Origin: Scybalousia_A sp045221575
Lineage (GTDB): Bacteria; Bacteroidota; Bacteroidia; Bacteroidales; P3
Reading direction: 5' to 3'
DNA: 64,000 bases
NCBI GenBank assembly: GCA_045221575.1
Contig: JBGUWU010000025.1
Location: 1-64,000, forward strand
The position numbers and the translations under genes are program-made. The notes beneath the pieces were generated by a model. The model had not been told where the DNA came from. It saw only the letters and a list, made by a program, of their open reading frames with translations, and did no database searches. Shown in pieces: positions 15,946 through 24,322 of the stretch (position 1 is the first letter of the stretch; every line of letters begins with the position of its first letter).

Positions 15946-17637
15946 ATGAAAAAGACATTACTATTAATCATTGTTGCTGTTTCCTTAACTTGTGGAGTAA
16001 AAGCACAAGGAATATTAGGCGGAAGAGTAACAGGTAACTTCCAAACAGATGTTCAATCTTCTAAAAAGGACAGTGTTATTGGTGCAGAGGGTTTAGAAGA
16101 TAAGATGAGAATAAATGCTTTTGCTAATATTCTTTATAGTACAGACAACTTTAGTGCAGGTTTCCGTTACGAAGCCTACTTAAATCCTATTCTCGGTTTT
16201 GATAATGAATATAAAGGAGCAGGAATAGCTTATAGATTTGCCTCTTATAAGAAAGACTTTTTTGAAATAACTGTTGGTAACTACTATGAACAATTTGGCA
16301 ATGGCTTAGTCTTTCGTTCATACGAAGAAAGAAACCTTGGCTTAGACAACGCTATGGACGGATTGCGTATCATCGCAAAACCTTTCTCCGGTATTACTCT
16401 TAAAGGATTAGTTGGCAAACAAAGATACTATTGGGAAGACATTTGGCAAACAGAAAACGGTTTAGTAAGAGGAGCTGATGCTGAAGTATCATTAAATGAC
16501 ATTGTCCCTTCTTTCGCTTCTTCTAATTTTAGAATCTCATTAGGCGGTAGTTTTGTTTCTGTTTATGAGAAAGCAACAGCAGAAAGCGTAACATTAAACG
16601 GAGATACTTACAAACTAAATATACCTGAAAATATTGGTGCAGGAGCTTTACGTTTAAATGTAGGATATAAAAACTTTAACCTACAAGGAGAATATGCTCA
16701 AAAAGGGCAAGACCCTAATGCAATGAATAATTATATTTACCATAAAGGAAATGCTTTATTGCTTGCTGCAGATTATAGTATGAAAGGATTCGCTATTCGT
16801 TTGGAGGGAAAGCGTATTGATAACATGTCTTTCAAATCAAAAAGAAACCTACAAGGAAGAATGCTTAATGTAAATTATCTTCCTGCTATTACAAAACAAC
16901 ATTCTTACTCTCTTATGTCTATGTATTCTTATGCAACACAATTAGATGGAGAGATTGGATTTCAAGCAGATGTTATGTATAAAGTAAAGAAAGGTACCTT
17001 CATTGGAGGAAAAAATGGTGTGGATTTAAAACTTAACTATTCTTTTGTTTCTTCTATTGAAAAGAAAGCAATTAATGGTTACGCCTTAAATCAAAAAGGA
17101 ACCTTAGGATATGAAAGCAATTTCTTTAAACTTGGAGATGAGACATATTTTCAAGAAATTAACCTTGAGATAAACAAAAAGTTTTCTAAGGACTACAAGA
17201 TGAACTTTATGTATTCCTACCAAGAGTTTAACCCAATAGCGTATGGACATGCGGGCAATCCTTTTATTTATGCACATATCTTTGTTGCAGAAGGCATCTA
17301 CAGATTTTCTTCTCATAATTCTTTAAAAGGAGAACTTCAATGGCTAACAACAAAACAAGATTATGACGAGTTTGCAAAAGGAGATTGGCTACAATTAGGT
17401 GCAGAATACAATTTGAAAGGTAAATACTTCTTCGCTGTTTCTGACCAATGGAACTATGGAACAGAACAAGGAGATAAAGTACATTATTATAATCTTTCTA
17501 TGGGTTGCACAGTTAATACAACACGTGTTCAACTTTCATACGGAAAACAGCGTCAAGGTATTCTTTGCATAGGTGGTGTTTGTAGAGAAGTGCCTGCTTC
17601 TAATGGATTATTCCTAACAATCACAAGTTCTTTCTAA
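15946..17637 (+). CDS. DUF6029-type outer-membrane protein
   Basis: The product has 563 residues with a signal peptide ending at GVKAQ (residue 21). The mature protein is beta-rich with alternating aromatic strands. It includes the family-like stretches NYYEQFGNGLVFRSYEERNLGLDNAMDGLRI and FQEINLEINKKFSKDYKMNF, and a C-terminal strand ending LFLTITSSF. It is a probable outer-membrane barrel of unknown cargo. It has a promoter of its own and faces the PorE-like gene tail to tail, with array B between them. Confidence 0.7.
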   Translation: MKKTLLLIIVAVSLTCGVKAQGILGGRVTGNFQTDVQSSKKDSVIGAEGLEDKMRINAFANILYSTDNFSAGFRYEAYLNPILGFDNEYKGAGIAYRFASYKKDFFEITVGNYYEQFGNGLVFRSYEERNLGLDNAMDGLRIIAKPFSGITLKGLVGKQRYYWEDIWQTENGLVRGADAEVSLNDIVPSFASSNFRISLGGSFVSVYEKATAESVTLNGDTYKLNIPENIGAGALRLNVGYKNFNLQGEYAQKGQDPNAMNNYIYHKGNALLLAADYSMKGFAIRLEGKRIDNMSFKSKRNLQGRMLNVNYLPAITKQHSYSLMSMYSYATQLDGEIGFQADVMYKVKKGTFIGGKNGVDLKLNYSFVSSIEKKAINGYALNQKGTLGYESNFFKLGDETYFQEINLEINKKFSKDYKMNFMYSYQEFNPIAYGHAGNPFIYAHIFVAEGIYRFSSHNSLKGELQWLTTKQDYDEFAKGDWLQLGAEYNLKGKYFFAVSDQWNYGTEQGDKVHYYNLSMGCTVNTTRVQLSYGKQRQGILCIGGVCREVPASNGLFLTITSSF

Positions 17638-17739
17638 TCAAGAATATTTTATTTTCTACATAAGAAAAAAATATCTAAACCAAGAATTTATTTCACAAAA
17701 ATAGATTTTAGTTTTAGAACATTATATTCTCCTTTAACC

Positions 17740-17773
17740 AAAACGGCGTTTCAAAAAACTGAAACGCCGTTTT
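17740..17773. terminator. Bidirectional hairpin between the DUF6029 and PorE-like genes
   Basis: A perfect 14-base stem AAAACGGCGTTTCA (17740-17753) pairs with 17760-17773 around a six-base loop. It has A and T runs on both sides and could stop transcription from both convergent genes. It is also the first two units of array B. Confidence 0.7.
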
Positions 17774-17840
17774 AGTAGGCAAAAACGCCATTATATACAC
17801 ATCAAAACGCCGTTTAAATTTTCATAAACAGCGTTTAAAA
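17740..17840. repeat. 21-base-period array B
   Basis: AAACG-type cores start at 17741, 17762, 17783, 17805 and 17826, in steps of 21, 21, 22 and 21. Units carry AAAACGCCGTTT with decay along the array; the first unit is the flipped form (CGGCG). It fills the 214-base convergent gap. Its sequence differs from the other four arrays, but its period is the same. Confidence 0.8.
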
Positions 17841-17851
17841 GGATGTTTTTC

Positions 17852-20476
17852 TTAGTTGTCAAAAATTATTTCACCTGTTTCTGGACTATAAACAAACTGT
17901 CCAAAATCCTTTAAGCCGTTTTTGTTTACTATCATTGTATAAGTCATACCTTTTTTAACGATAACTTCAAACTTATCGGCTTTATAGTTACCTATTGCAG
18001 CATTCTTGAAAGTAAGAACGGCGTTGTCAAGTATTTGTCCTTTTTCGTCAAAAGCGCGTTCTTTATCTTTAAAGTCGTCTTTGGTTATTCTTCCTGTAAC
18101 AAGAAATTTTGTTGCTTGATCCCAATCTAAAACAGCAGCATCTCTATATCTTTCATCATAGATAGCAGGAACAGCAGCTCCGTTAAGTATGATATAAAGT
18201 TGTGCTTTGTTGCCATCTATCATTGTTATCTTAATATGATTATCTGTATATATAATAGGTATATCTGTAATAGGATCTGGTTTGTTGTCAGATACAATAT
18301 CAACAATATGACTCTTTAAATTAGCATCAGTTATAGAATCTTTAACAGTTTGAGGAACATAATCTGTTCTTAAAATACGAAACTCTGTTCTACGATTTAA
18401 CTGATGTGCAGCTTCTTTTTCTCCTTTGGTTTTTAAAGAATTAATATAATCATCTGTAAGGGTTATCCCTTTAGGGAATTTATAAGTCTTGCCACCATAA
18501 GTTGCGTATGTTTCTCTCATAAGAGTTCTTGGCACTCTATCTCCATATCCTTTAGCGATCATTCTTCCTGGATCTATTCCACGAGCTTGAAGAAACTCCA
18601 CAACGCTTTCTGCTCTACGTTGAGAAAGAGTATCATTAGTTAAGGTAACAAAAGGTCTTGAATCGGTATGAGAACCAAGTTCTATAACATAAGTAGGATT
18701 ATTAACCAAAATAACTAAAAGGTCAGAAAGAGAATCTTGATATTGGTCTTGTAAATCCCATTTTGCTAAGTCATAACGAATCTCTGGTAAAACTACAGGG
18801 TCCTTTGGAATAGGCATCAAACGGAAATTATGAACCAAATCTTTACTTGTTGTTAAGCCTACTGTCGTTTCTGTTCCCTCTGTGTTCATATAATCTATTT
18901 GAGAGACTTGTATTTTATAATTTACATTGTATTTTACCTGCTCTTTGTTGAATTCATATTTTCCTTCGTTGTTTGTACGTGTTTCTATTTGTGATTTGTC
19001 ATCTCCAATTAGTCTTACTCTTGCACCAGGAACAACTTGCATACTCTTATCATTTCTTACCTCACCACTCAAAGTAAAAAACATAGGAGCACGATAAAAT
19101 GAGTAAATATCATAACCGCCTGTTCCTCCATCTCTATTAGAAGAGAAGTAACCACTTTCTTCTGCTGCAACACTTTCATCTTCATTATAGTTAAAGATTA
19201 TACCTAACTCATCAAAAGGAGTGTTGATTGGATAACCCATATTTTGTGGTTCTGACCATTCTCCATCTTCTAATTGAGAAACAAAGATATCATATCCTCC
19301 TAAACCTTTCAATCCATCAGAAGAATAATATAAACGGTCGTTGCCTCTAAGAACAGGGAACTCTTCTTTACCTTCTGTGTTTATAAGTTTTCCAAGATTA
19401 GTAACATTTCCAAAAGGTTCATTTATATTGTTTCGTGTTGCTTTCCAAATATCATAATCCCCTTCTCCACCTGGACGGTTAGAAGAAAAGTAAATAGTAA
19501 GTTCATCGCTTGTTACTGCAGGGTGTAAATAGTTATAGGCTGTATCTCCAAGGTCTAACATAACAAAAGCCTCTGTATCTTCACCATCTTTAGAAGCTTT
19601 TTTGTCTTTGTCTTTCTTATCCTTAGTCGCAGTTGTCTTTTTGCCACCTTTTGTTTTTGCTGGCTCAATAGGAGAAGAATAAATAGCACAATTTATCTGC
19701 ATATTCTTCTTAATATTACATCTTGAGAAGTAATAATGTGTTGTTTTGCCATTATCTATCTTTATTAACTCGCCCTCATTAGCAGCAGTGTTTATTCCCG
19801 ACACAGAAAACTCTGAACCATCTCCAAAAGTTCCATTCTTTAGTTTTGAAGATTGATAGATATTTGAAAAATATTCTCCCGTCCAAGCGTCTCTATCTTT
19901 GCTCTCTGAGTTATTCCTTGAAGAAGTAAAAGTGATTGCTTGACACTCAATAGCATTATCCCATGACGGTTTCCAATCATTCCACTCAGTATTCAAGTTC
20001 TTTTCTTCTTTTATTTCGTGCTTTGTCGGATTTGCCATCATTTTCTTTGCTAAGGCTATGCTTTCCAATCTTCTTTTTGCTAAAGCGTCATCGGGAACAA
20101 GTTTCAAATATTCTTTGTAATTATATTCTGCATTGTCCCAATCTGAAAGGAAACGTTGAAAGTCAGCCATATAAAGATAAATACGAGGCTGAGTTTGATA
20201 ATATTTAGCCTTAACTAAACGTTGATAAGTTTTTATTGCTTTTTCTTTTTCATCTAAATATCTATAACATTCTGCTTTTTGAAACAAAATACGGTCTTTT
20301 TCCTGACGATTAGCCTTAACTTTAGAGTAAGCTTTGTCATATAAATCCACAGCAATAAGATATTGTTTGCTATTAAAAGCTTCATCTGCTTTTTGTGTAA
20401 GACTATGTTTTTGAGCAAAAAGGCTTAGTGCCATCGAAATAGTTGCAAAAAATACAAAAAACTTCTTTATGTCCAT
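17852..20476 (-). CDS. OmpA-family protein with TPR and beta-propeller, PorE-like T9SS component
   Basis: The product has 874 residues with a signal peptide to about residue 22 (LSLFAQ). The order of domains is TPR helices (25-145), a PD40 beta-propeller (about 167-460) interrupted by a lysine-rich loop (275-298), a carboxypeptidase-regulatory-like domain (466-555) and an OmpA peptidoglycan-binding domain (563-706). The OmpA domain has GSHTDSR and LSQRRAESV. An extra C-terminal domain follows. This order matches PorE of the type IX secretion system, which ties the PorL/M/K/N machine to peptidoglycan. PorE is a lipoprotein in Porphyromonas, but no lipobox cysteine is present here. The assignment to PorE rather than another TPR-OmpA protein is inferred. 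Confidence 0.75.
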   Translation of the reverse strand: MDIKKFFVFFATISMALSLFAQKHSLTQKADEAFNSKQYLIAVDLYDKAYSKVKANRQEKDRILFQKAECYRYLDEKEKAIKTYQRLVKAKYYQTQPRIYLYMADFQRFLSDWDNAEYNYKEYLKLVPDDALAKRRLESIALAKKMMANPTKHEIKEEKNLNTEWNDWKPSWDNAIECQAITFTSSRNNSESKDRDAWTGEYFSNIYQSSKLKNGTFGDGSEFSVSGINTAANEGELIKIDNGKTTHYYFSRCNIKKNMQINCAIYSSPIEPAKTKGGKKTTATKDKKDKDKKASKDGEDTEAFVMLDLGDTAYNYLHPAVTSDELTIYFSSNRPGGEGDYDIWKATRNNINEPFGNVTNLGKLINTEGKEEFPVLRGNDRLYYSSDGLKGLGGYDIFVSQLEDGEWSEPQNMGYPINTPFDELGIIFNYNEDESVAAEESGYFSSNRDGGTGGYDIYSFYRAPMFFTLSGEVRNDKSMQVVPGARVRLIGDDKSQIETRTNNEGKYEFNKEQVKYNVNYKIQVSQIDYMNTEGTETTVGLTTSKDLVHNFRLMPIPKDPVVLPEIRYDLAKWDLQDQYQDSLSDLLVILVNNPTYVIELGSHTDSRPFVTLTNDTLSQRRAESVVEFLQARGIDPGRMIAKGYGDRVPRTLMRETYATYGGKTYKFPKGITLTDDYINSLKTKGEKEAAHQLNRRTEFRILRTDYVPQTVKDSITDANLKSHIVDIVSDNKPDPITDIPIIYTDNHIKITMIDGNKAQLYIILNGAAVPAIYDERYRDAAVLDWDQATKFLVTGRITKDDFKDKERAFDEKGQILDNAVLTFKNAAIGNYKADKFEVIVKKGMTYTMIVNKNGLKDFGQFVYSPETGEIIFDN

Positions 20477-20531
20477 TTTCCTAAAATTTTCTTTATAGTT
20501 TATTCTGCTGTTATACGTAATTATAAGGTCG

Positions 20532-20539
20532 CAAAGTTA
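20532..20539 (-). promoter_or_regulatory. -7 box of the PorE-like gene
   Basis: On the minus strand it reads TAACTTTG followed by CG, 55 bases upstream of the start codon. Confidence 0.6.
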
Positions 20540-20770
20540 CAAAAACTTTTTATTTTTCAAATAAAATTTAGCAAAAATCTATCCTATAGATCAAAAAACT
20601 CTTGAAAATATCTTCTCAAAACAATAAACAAAGACTTAGTCTTAATTTATAAAAAGAAAGAATTTTATCCTAATAACGTGATTATTGGCGAAATAATGCT
20701 AATTATGTATAAACAAAAAAAGAGTTTTAGAATTTTGAATACCTCATAAAATAATAGTATTTTAAGGTAC

Positions 20771-20877
20771 AAAAAAAACATCAACTTTTAAGAAATTAAA
20801 ATCAACTTCTGTGAAATTAAAATCAACTTTTAAGAAATTAAAACCAACTCTTTTTTTCTTAAGAGTTGATGTTTTTT
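20771..20877. repeat. 21-base-period array C
   Basis: The core ATCAACT (last copy ACCAACT) starts at 20780, 20801, 20822 and 20843, three exact steps of 21. An inverted copy AAGAGTTGATG follows at 20861-20871. The layout is that of array A: direct units, a TTTTTTTCTTAA stretch, then one flipped copy. It sits in the 586-base divergent gap between the PorE-like gene and the hypothetical gene at 21063. Apart from the two promoters, the rest of that gap shows nothing recognisable. Confidence 0.88.
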
Positions 20878-21013
20878 TAACTAATCAAAAACTATTAATT
20901 CTACCGTAATAAAGAGTCTATAATCAACTACATTTCTTCCCTTTGCTTATACCGAATTAGCATAAAATCAATATTTTTAAGCACGGATAAGGTACTAAGA
21001 AAATAAAATGTTG

Positions 21014-21021
21014 TAATTTTG
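21014..21021 (+). promoter_or_regulatory. -7 box of the hypothetical / glycosyltransferase pair
   Basis: TAATTTTG followed by CG lies 41 bases before ATG 21063. Confidence 0.6.
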
Positions 21022-21062
21022 CGGTGAAAACTAAGTTTGATTAGAAATAAATTTTATTTTTG

Positions 21063-21425
21063 ATGATAGACAAGAAAACTAATAAACAGTTAGCCAAGAG
21101 TTTGAAGAAAAAGGCAAGAAAACCTTCTTTTATTGCTCGCTATAATAGAAAGAAACTCCTTACAAAATTAACGGAAGCTCTTAAAGAAGAACAAGTAAAG
21201 CACTTGTGGTTGCATCAAGATTTTGTTTCTGCAGTTGAGAAAAAACCAAAAACAATAGTCGTTTATGCTGAATTTGACAAAAACGCTTTAGACGGTATTG
21301 CTAATAGTGTAGATGGTAGAATGGACGAAAAGTTTCCTAAGCATAAAGTCAATGTCATTAATGTAAATAGTTTACTGCCTGCAATAAAAGAGTCTATCTT
21401 TAAGGAATTAACTCAAGTGTTTTAG
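21063..21425 (+). CDS. Hypothetical protein
   Basis: The product has 120 residues from ATG 21063 (a TTG at 21060 is in frame). I do not recognise the family. A very basic N-terminus (about 1-40, KKKARKPSFIARYNRKK) precedes a small alpha/beta part with the strands KTIVVYAEF and HKVNVINVN. This arrangement vaguely recalls a degenerate nucleotidyltransferase-like or sensor fold, but no catalytic residues can be pointed to. There is no signal peptide or membrane segment, so it is probably cytoplasmic and possibly nucleic-acid binding. The glycosyltransferase gene follows after 15 bases. Confidence 0.6.
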   Translation: MIDKKTNKQLAKSLKKKARKPSFIARYNRKKLLTKLTEALKEEQVKHLWLHQDFVSAVEKKPKTIVVYAEFDKNALDGIANSVDGRMDEKFPKHKVNVINVNSLLPAIKESIFKELTQVF

Positions 21426-21440
21426 AACATAGGTCTTTTT

Positions 21441-22175
21441 ATGAAGATAACAGCAACAATTATCACACTTAATGAGCAAAAAAATATCGCTAAATGCTTA
21501 GATAGCTTGCAAGAAGTTGCAGATGAAGTTATTGTTGTTGATAGCCTTTCTACAGATAAAACAAAAGAGATTTGTGAAAGCTATGGAGTAAAGTTCATTT
21601 CTCAGAAGTTTTTAGGTTATGCAAATCAAAAAAACTTTGCTGCTTCTTTTGCTAACAATGATTACATTCTTAGTATTGATGCAGACGAATATCTTTCCGA
21701 AAATCTGAGAACAAATCTGTTGAAACTAAAAAATTCTACTTCTATTTTTAATGCCTACTATGTAAAAAGACTTAATAATTTTTGGGGACATTGGATTAAG
21801 ACTTGTGGATTATATCCTGACAAACAGCTTAGGCTGTACAATAAAAACTACGGAGAATTTAAAGGGAAATATGTTCATGAAAGCGTCTGTATGCAAGAAA
21901 ACTGCACAATAGGATTACTAAAAGGAGATTTGATGCACAATACCTTTTCTTCCAAAGAAGCTTTCCTTAGCCAACAAAAAAAATATGCAGAACTAAAATC
22001 CAAAGAATATGCAGAAAAAAACAAAAACCTTGCCTTGCCAATAATTTATCTAAAAGTAGCATGGAGGTTTTTTAAAAATTATGTGCTACAAGGAGGTTTT
22101 ATAAGCGGAGAAACAGGTCTTTTTATCTGCAAAGAATATGCTCTATATGAGTATCGTAAGTATAAACACAAGTAA
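21441..22175 (+). CDS. Family 2 glycosyltransferase, LPS-core type
   Basis: The product has 244 residues in a GT-A fold. The nucleotide-sugar site begins ATIITLNEQKNIAKCLDSL, the metal motif is SIDADEYL (DAD near residue 80), and DEVIVVDSLSTDKTKEI is the second strand. The later part (YVKRLNNFWGHWIKTCGLYPDKQLRLYNK and KYVHESV) is typical of the WaaE/KdtX-like group that adds a sugar to the lipopolysaccharide inner core. The exact sugar is not predictable. It is a cytoplasmic or membrane-associated enzyme, probably co-transcribed with the small gene before it. Confidence 0.85.
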   Translation: MKITATIITLNEQKNIAKCLDSLQEVADEVIVVDSLSTDKTKEICESYGVKFISQKFLGYANQKNFAASFANNDYILSIDADEYLSENLRTNLLKLKNSTSIFNAYYVKRLNNFWGHWIKTCGLYPDKQLRLYNKNYGEFKGKYVHESVCMQENCTIGLLKGDLMHNTFSSKEAFLSQQKKYAELKSKEYAEKNKNLALPIIYLKVAWRFFKNYVLQGGFISGETGLFICKEYALYEYRKYKHK

Positions 22176-22304
22176 TTGATGAAAAAGAACTTTGTCTATT
22201 ATTATTAAATGAATTTAACCTTATAAAAAACAAAGTTTTTTTACTTAAAATCTTTATTTTTTTAATTTTTTCTCAAAAAAATTTTGTAGTTCAATAAGTT
22301 ATTG

Positions 22305-22312
22305 TAATTTTG
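22305..22312 (+). promoter_or_regulatory. -7 box of the rplM operon
   Basis: TAATTTTG followed by CA has a TTTG at 22283-22286, 18 bases before it. It implies a leader of roughly 160 bases. Confidence 0.65.
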
Positions 22313-22319
22313 CACTCTT

Positions 22320-22477
22320 CAAAAGAAAGCTTTGTAAGTCCCGTTAATCCTTACTTAACTTGCTTTTGATAAATGATTTGCTAAATTTTGTATATACTTT
22401 TTTTGGCCGAAAGGGATATATAAAACTTAGCGGAAGTGTGATTTAAGTTTTTTAAAACTAATTATTAAAAAGAAGAA
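22320..22477 (+). promoter_or_regulatory. Structured leader of rplM-rpsI
   Basis: The leader holds a long hairpin at 22380-22431. GCTAA pairs with TTAGC, then TTTT and TATATA pair with TATATAAAA across one bulge, then a C/T run pairs with GAAAGGG around GGCC. A small AGTTTT / AAAACT hairpin sits near the start codon. Autogenous uL13 leaders are known in Bacteroidia; whether this is one needs a covariance search. Confidence 0.45.
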
Positions 22478-22933
22478 ATGAGTACATTAAGTTATAAAAC
22501 TATATCCGTTAAACCTGCAGATGTAGAGAAAAAATGGATAGTTATTGATGCCGAAAATCAAGTTGTAGGTCGTGTAGCTACAAGAGCGGCAAACATTCTT
22601 AGAGGCAAACATAAGCCTTCTTTTACTCCTCACGTTGATTGTGGAGATAATGTAATTATAATAAATGCAGAGAAAATCAGATTTACAGGAAAGAAACTTA
22701 CAGATAAACAATATGTACGCCACACTGGTTACCCAGGAGGACAAAGATTTGCTACTCCAAGACTTTGGTTATCTAAGTTCCCTGTTAGAGTTCTTGAACA
22801 TGCAGTAAGAGGAATGCTTCCTAAAAATAAATTAGGAGATAAAATCTACACTCATCTACATGTTGTAGAAGGACCAAACCACAAATTTGAAGCACAAAAA
22901 CCACAATTAGTAGAACTTAATTCAATTAGATAA
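22478..22933 (+). CDS. rplM: 50S ribosomal protein L13
   Basis: The product has 151 residues, a little longer than the roughly 142 of E. coli. Family blocks include WIVIDAENQVVGRVATRAANILRGKHKPSFTPHVDCGDNVIIINAEKI, HTGYPGG and AVRGMLPKNKLG. uL13 is an early-assembly large-subunit protein. It is followed two bases later by rpsI, the usual pair. A long structured leader precedes it. Confidence 0.97.
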   Translation: MSTLSYKTISVKPADVEKKWIVIDAENQVVGRVATRAANILRGKHKPSFTPHVDCGDNVIIINAEKIRFTGKKLTDKQYVRHTGYPGGQRFATPRLWLSKFPVRVLEHAVRGMLPKNKLGDKIYTHLHVVEGPNHKFEAQKPQLVELNSIR

Positions 22934-22935
22934 AG

Positions 22936-23325
22936 ATGGAAGGCGTAATAAACACAATAGGAAGAAGAAAGACTGCTGTTGCACGTGTATATATGAAACC
23001 AGGTAATGGTTCAATAGTAGTTAATGGAAGAGATTACAAAGAGTATTTCACTACAGCTCCTTTGCAATACATCGTTTGCCAAGCTTTTGAAACAGTAGAA
23101 GCTATGGGTAAGTTTGATGTAAAAGCTAATCTTGATGGTGGTGGCTTTTCTGGACAAGCAGAAGCATTAAGAATGGGTATCGCAAGAGCTTTATGTGAAG
23201 CAAATGCAGAAGACAGACCTGCACTTAAAGCAAAAGGCTTGCTTAAGAGAGATTCTCGTATGGTTGAAAGAAAGAAACCAGGACAAAAGAAAGCAAGAAA
23301 ACGCTTCCAATTCAGCAAACGTTAG
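22936..23325 (+). CDS. rpsI: 30S ribosomal protein S9
   Basis: The product has 129 residues. It begins with the INTIGRRKTAVARVYMKPGNGSIVVNGRDYKEYF block and ends in the basic tail KKPGQKKARKRFQFSKR. The last residues SKR reach the P-site tRNA in the ribosome. It begins two bases after the rplM stop, so translation is probably coupled. rpsB follows after a 154-base structured gap. Confidence 0.97.
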   Translation: MEGVINTIGRRKTAVARVYMKPGNGSIVVNGRDYKEYFTTAPLQYIVCQAFETVEAMGKFDVKANLDGGGFSGQAEALRMGIARALCEANAEDRPALKAKGLLKRDSRMVERKKPGQKKARKRFQFSKR

Positions 23326-23479
23326 TATTTATTATAAGGTGGATAAGGTTGTTGAAACCTTATCTGCTTTCTTAGGATAGTTTAGTATCCAAACTGACAA
23401 GATTTGCTAATCCTAAAGGCGACTACTTGTCGGTTGATTTAAAGTAAAATTTAGGAACGTAAACAAAAAAAACAAAGAA
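23326..23479 (+). promoter_or_regulatory. Structured gap before rpsB
   Basis: Two clear hairpins are present: GATAAGGTT (23342-23350) with AACCTTATC (23356-23364), and GACAAG (23396-23401) with CTTGTC (23426-23431). There is no T run after either and no good promoter box, so this looks like a leader inside the transcript rather than a terminator. S2 regulates rpsB-tsf in other bacteria; a like role here is inference. Confidence 0.4.
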
Positions 23480-24304
23480 ATGTTAGAATTTGACAAAATG
23501 CTTGACGCAGGTGTTCATTTTGGACACTTAAAAAGAAAATGGAATCCTAAGATGGCTCCTTACATATTCATGGAGCGTAATGGTATTCATATCATTGACC
23601 TTTACAAAACATCAGCAAAAGCAGAAGAAGCTGCAAATGCTTTAAAACAAATAGCAAAATCAGGAAAACAAATACTATTTGTTGCTACAAAGAAACAAGC
23701 AAAAGATGTTGTTGCTTCAGTAGTTAAAGAAGCTGGTATGCCTTTCGTTACAGAACGTTGGCCTGGTGGTATGCTTACTAACTTCTTCACTATTCGTAAA
23801 GCCGTAAAGAAAATGGGTTCTTTGGATAAACTTCTTAATAGCAAAGATACCAATATGATTTCTAAACGTGAGCGTTTACAAATAGCAAGAGAAAAAGGTA
23901 AATTGGAAAAGAACCTTGGCTCTATAGCTAATCTTAACAGATTACCTGCTGCATTGTTTATCGTTGATATAAACAAAGAACATATTGCTGTTGCAGAAGC
24001 TCGTAGATTAAACATACCTACTTTTGCTATAGTTGATACTAACTGTAACCCTGATCTTATAGATTTTCCAATTCCAGCAAACGATGATGCTTCTAAATCA
24101 ATAGAACTTATTGTTAAGTATATGTGTTCTGCTATAGAAGAAGGAATGCAAGAAAGAAAACTTGACAAAGAAGCTCGTCAAGAAGATTCTGACTCAGAAA
24201 AATCAGAAAAACTTGCTGCTGAACTTTTGGACGATGAACAACCAAAAGAAGCAAAGCCAAAGAGAGTTAGAAAAGTTAAAGCTGTAGAAGACGACAATAA
24301 ATAA
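23480..24304 (+). CDS. rpsB: 30S ribosomal protein S2
   Basis: The product has 274 residues. Family blocks include MLDAGVHFGHLKRKWNPKMAPYIF, VTERWPGGMLTNF, NLNRLPAALFIVDINKEHIAVAEARRLNIPTFAIVDTNCNP and IPANDDASKSIELI. The C-terminus carries a charged low-complexity tail (EQPKEAKPKRVRKVKAVEDDNK), common in this phylum. tsf follows after 18 bases, the classic pair. Confidence 0.97.
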   Translation: MLEFDKMLDAGVHFGHLKRKWNPKMAPYIFMERNGIHIIDLYKTSAKAEEAANALKQIAKSGKQILFVATKKQAKDVVASVVKEAGMPFVTERWPGGMLTNFFTIRKAVKKMGSLDKLLNSKDTNMISKRERLQIAREKGKLEKNLGSIANLNRLPAALFIVDINKEHIAVAEARRLNIPTFAIVDTNCNPDLIDFPIPANDDASKSIELIVKYMCSAIEEGMQERKLDKEARQEDSDSEKSEKLAAELLDDEQPKEAKPKRVRKVKAVEDDNK

Positions 24305-24322
24305 AAATAAGGAGAAAAAGAT

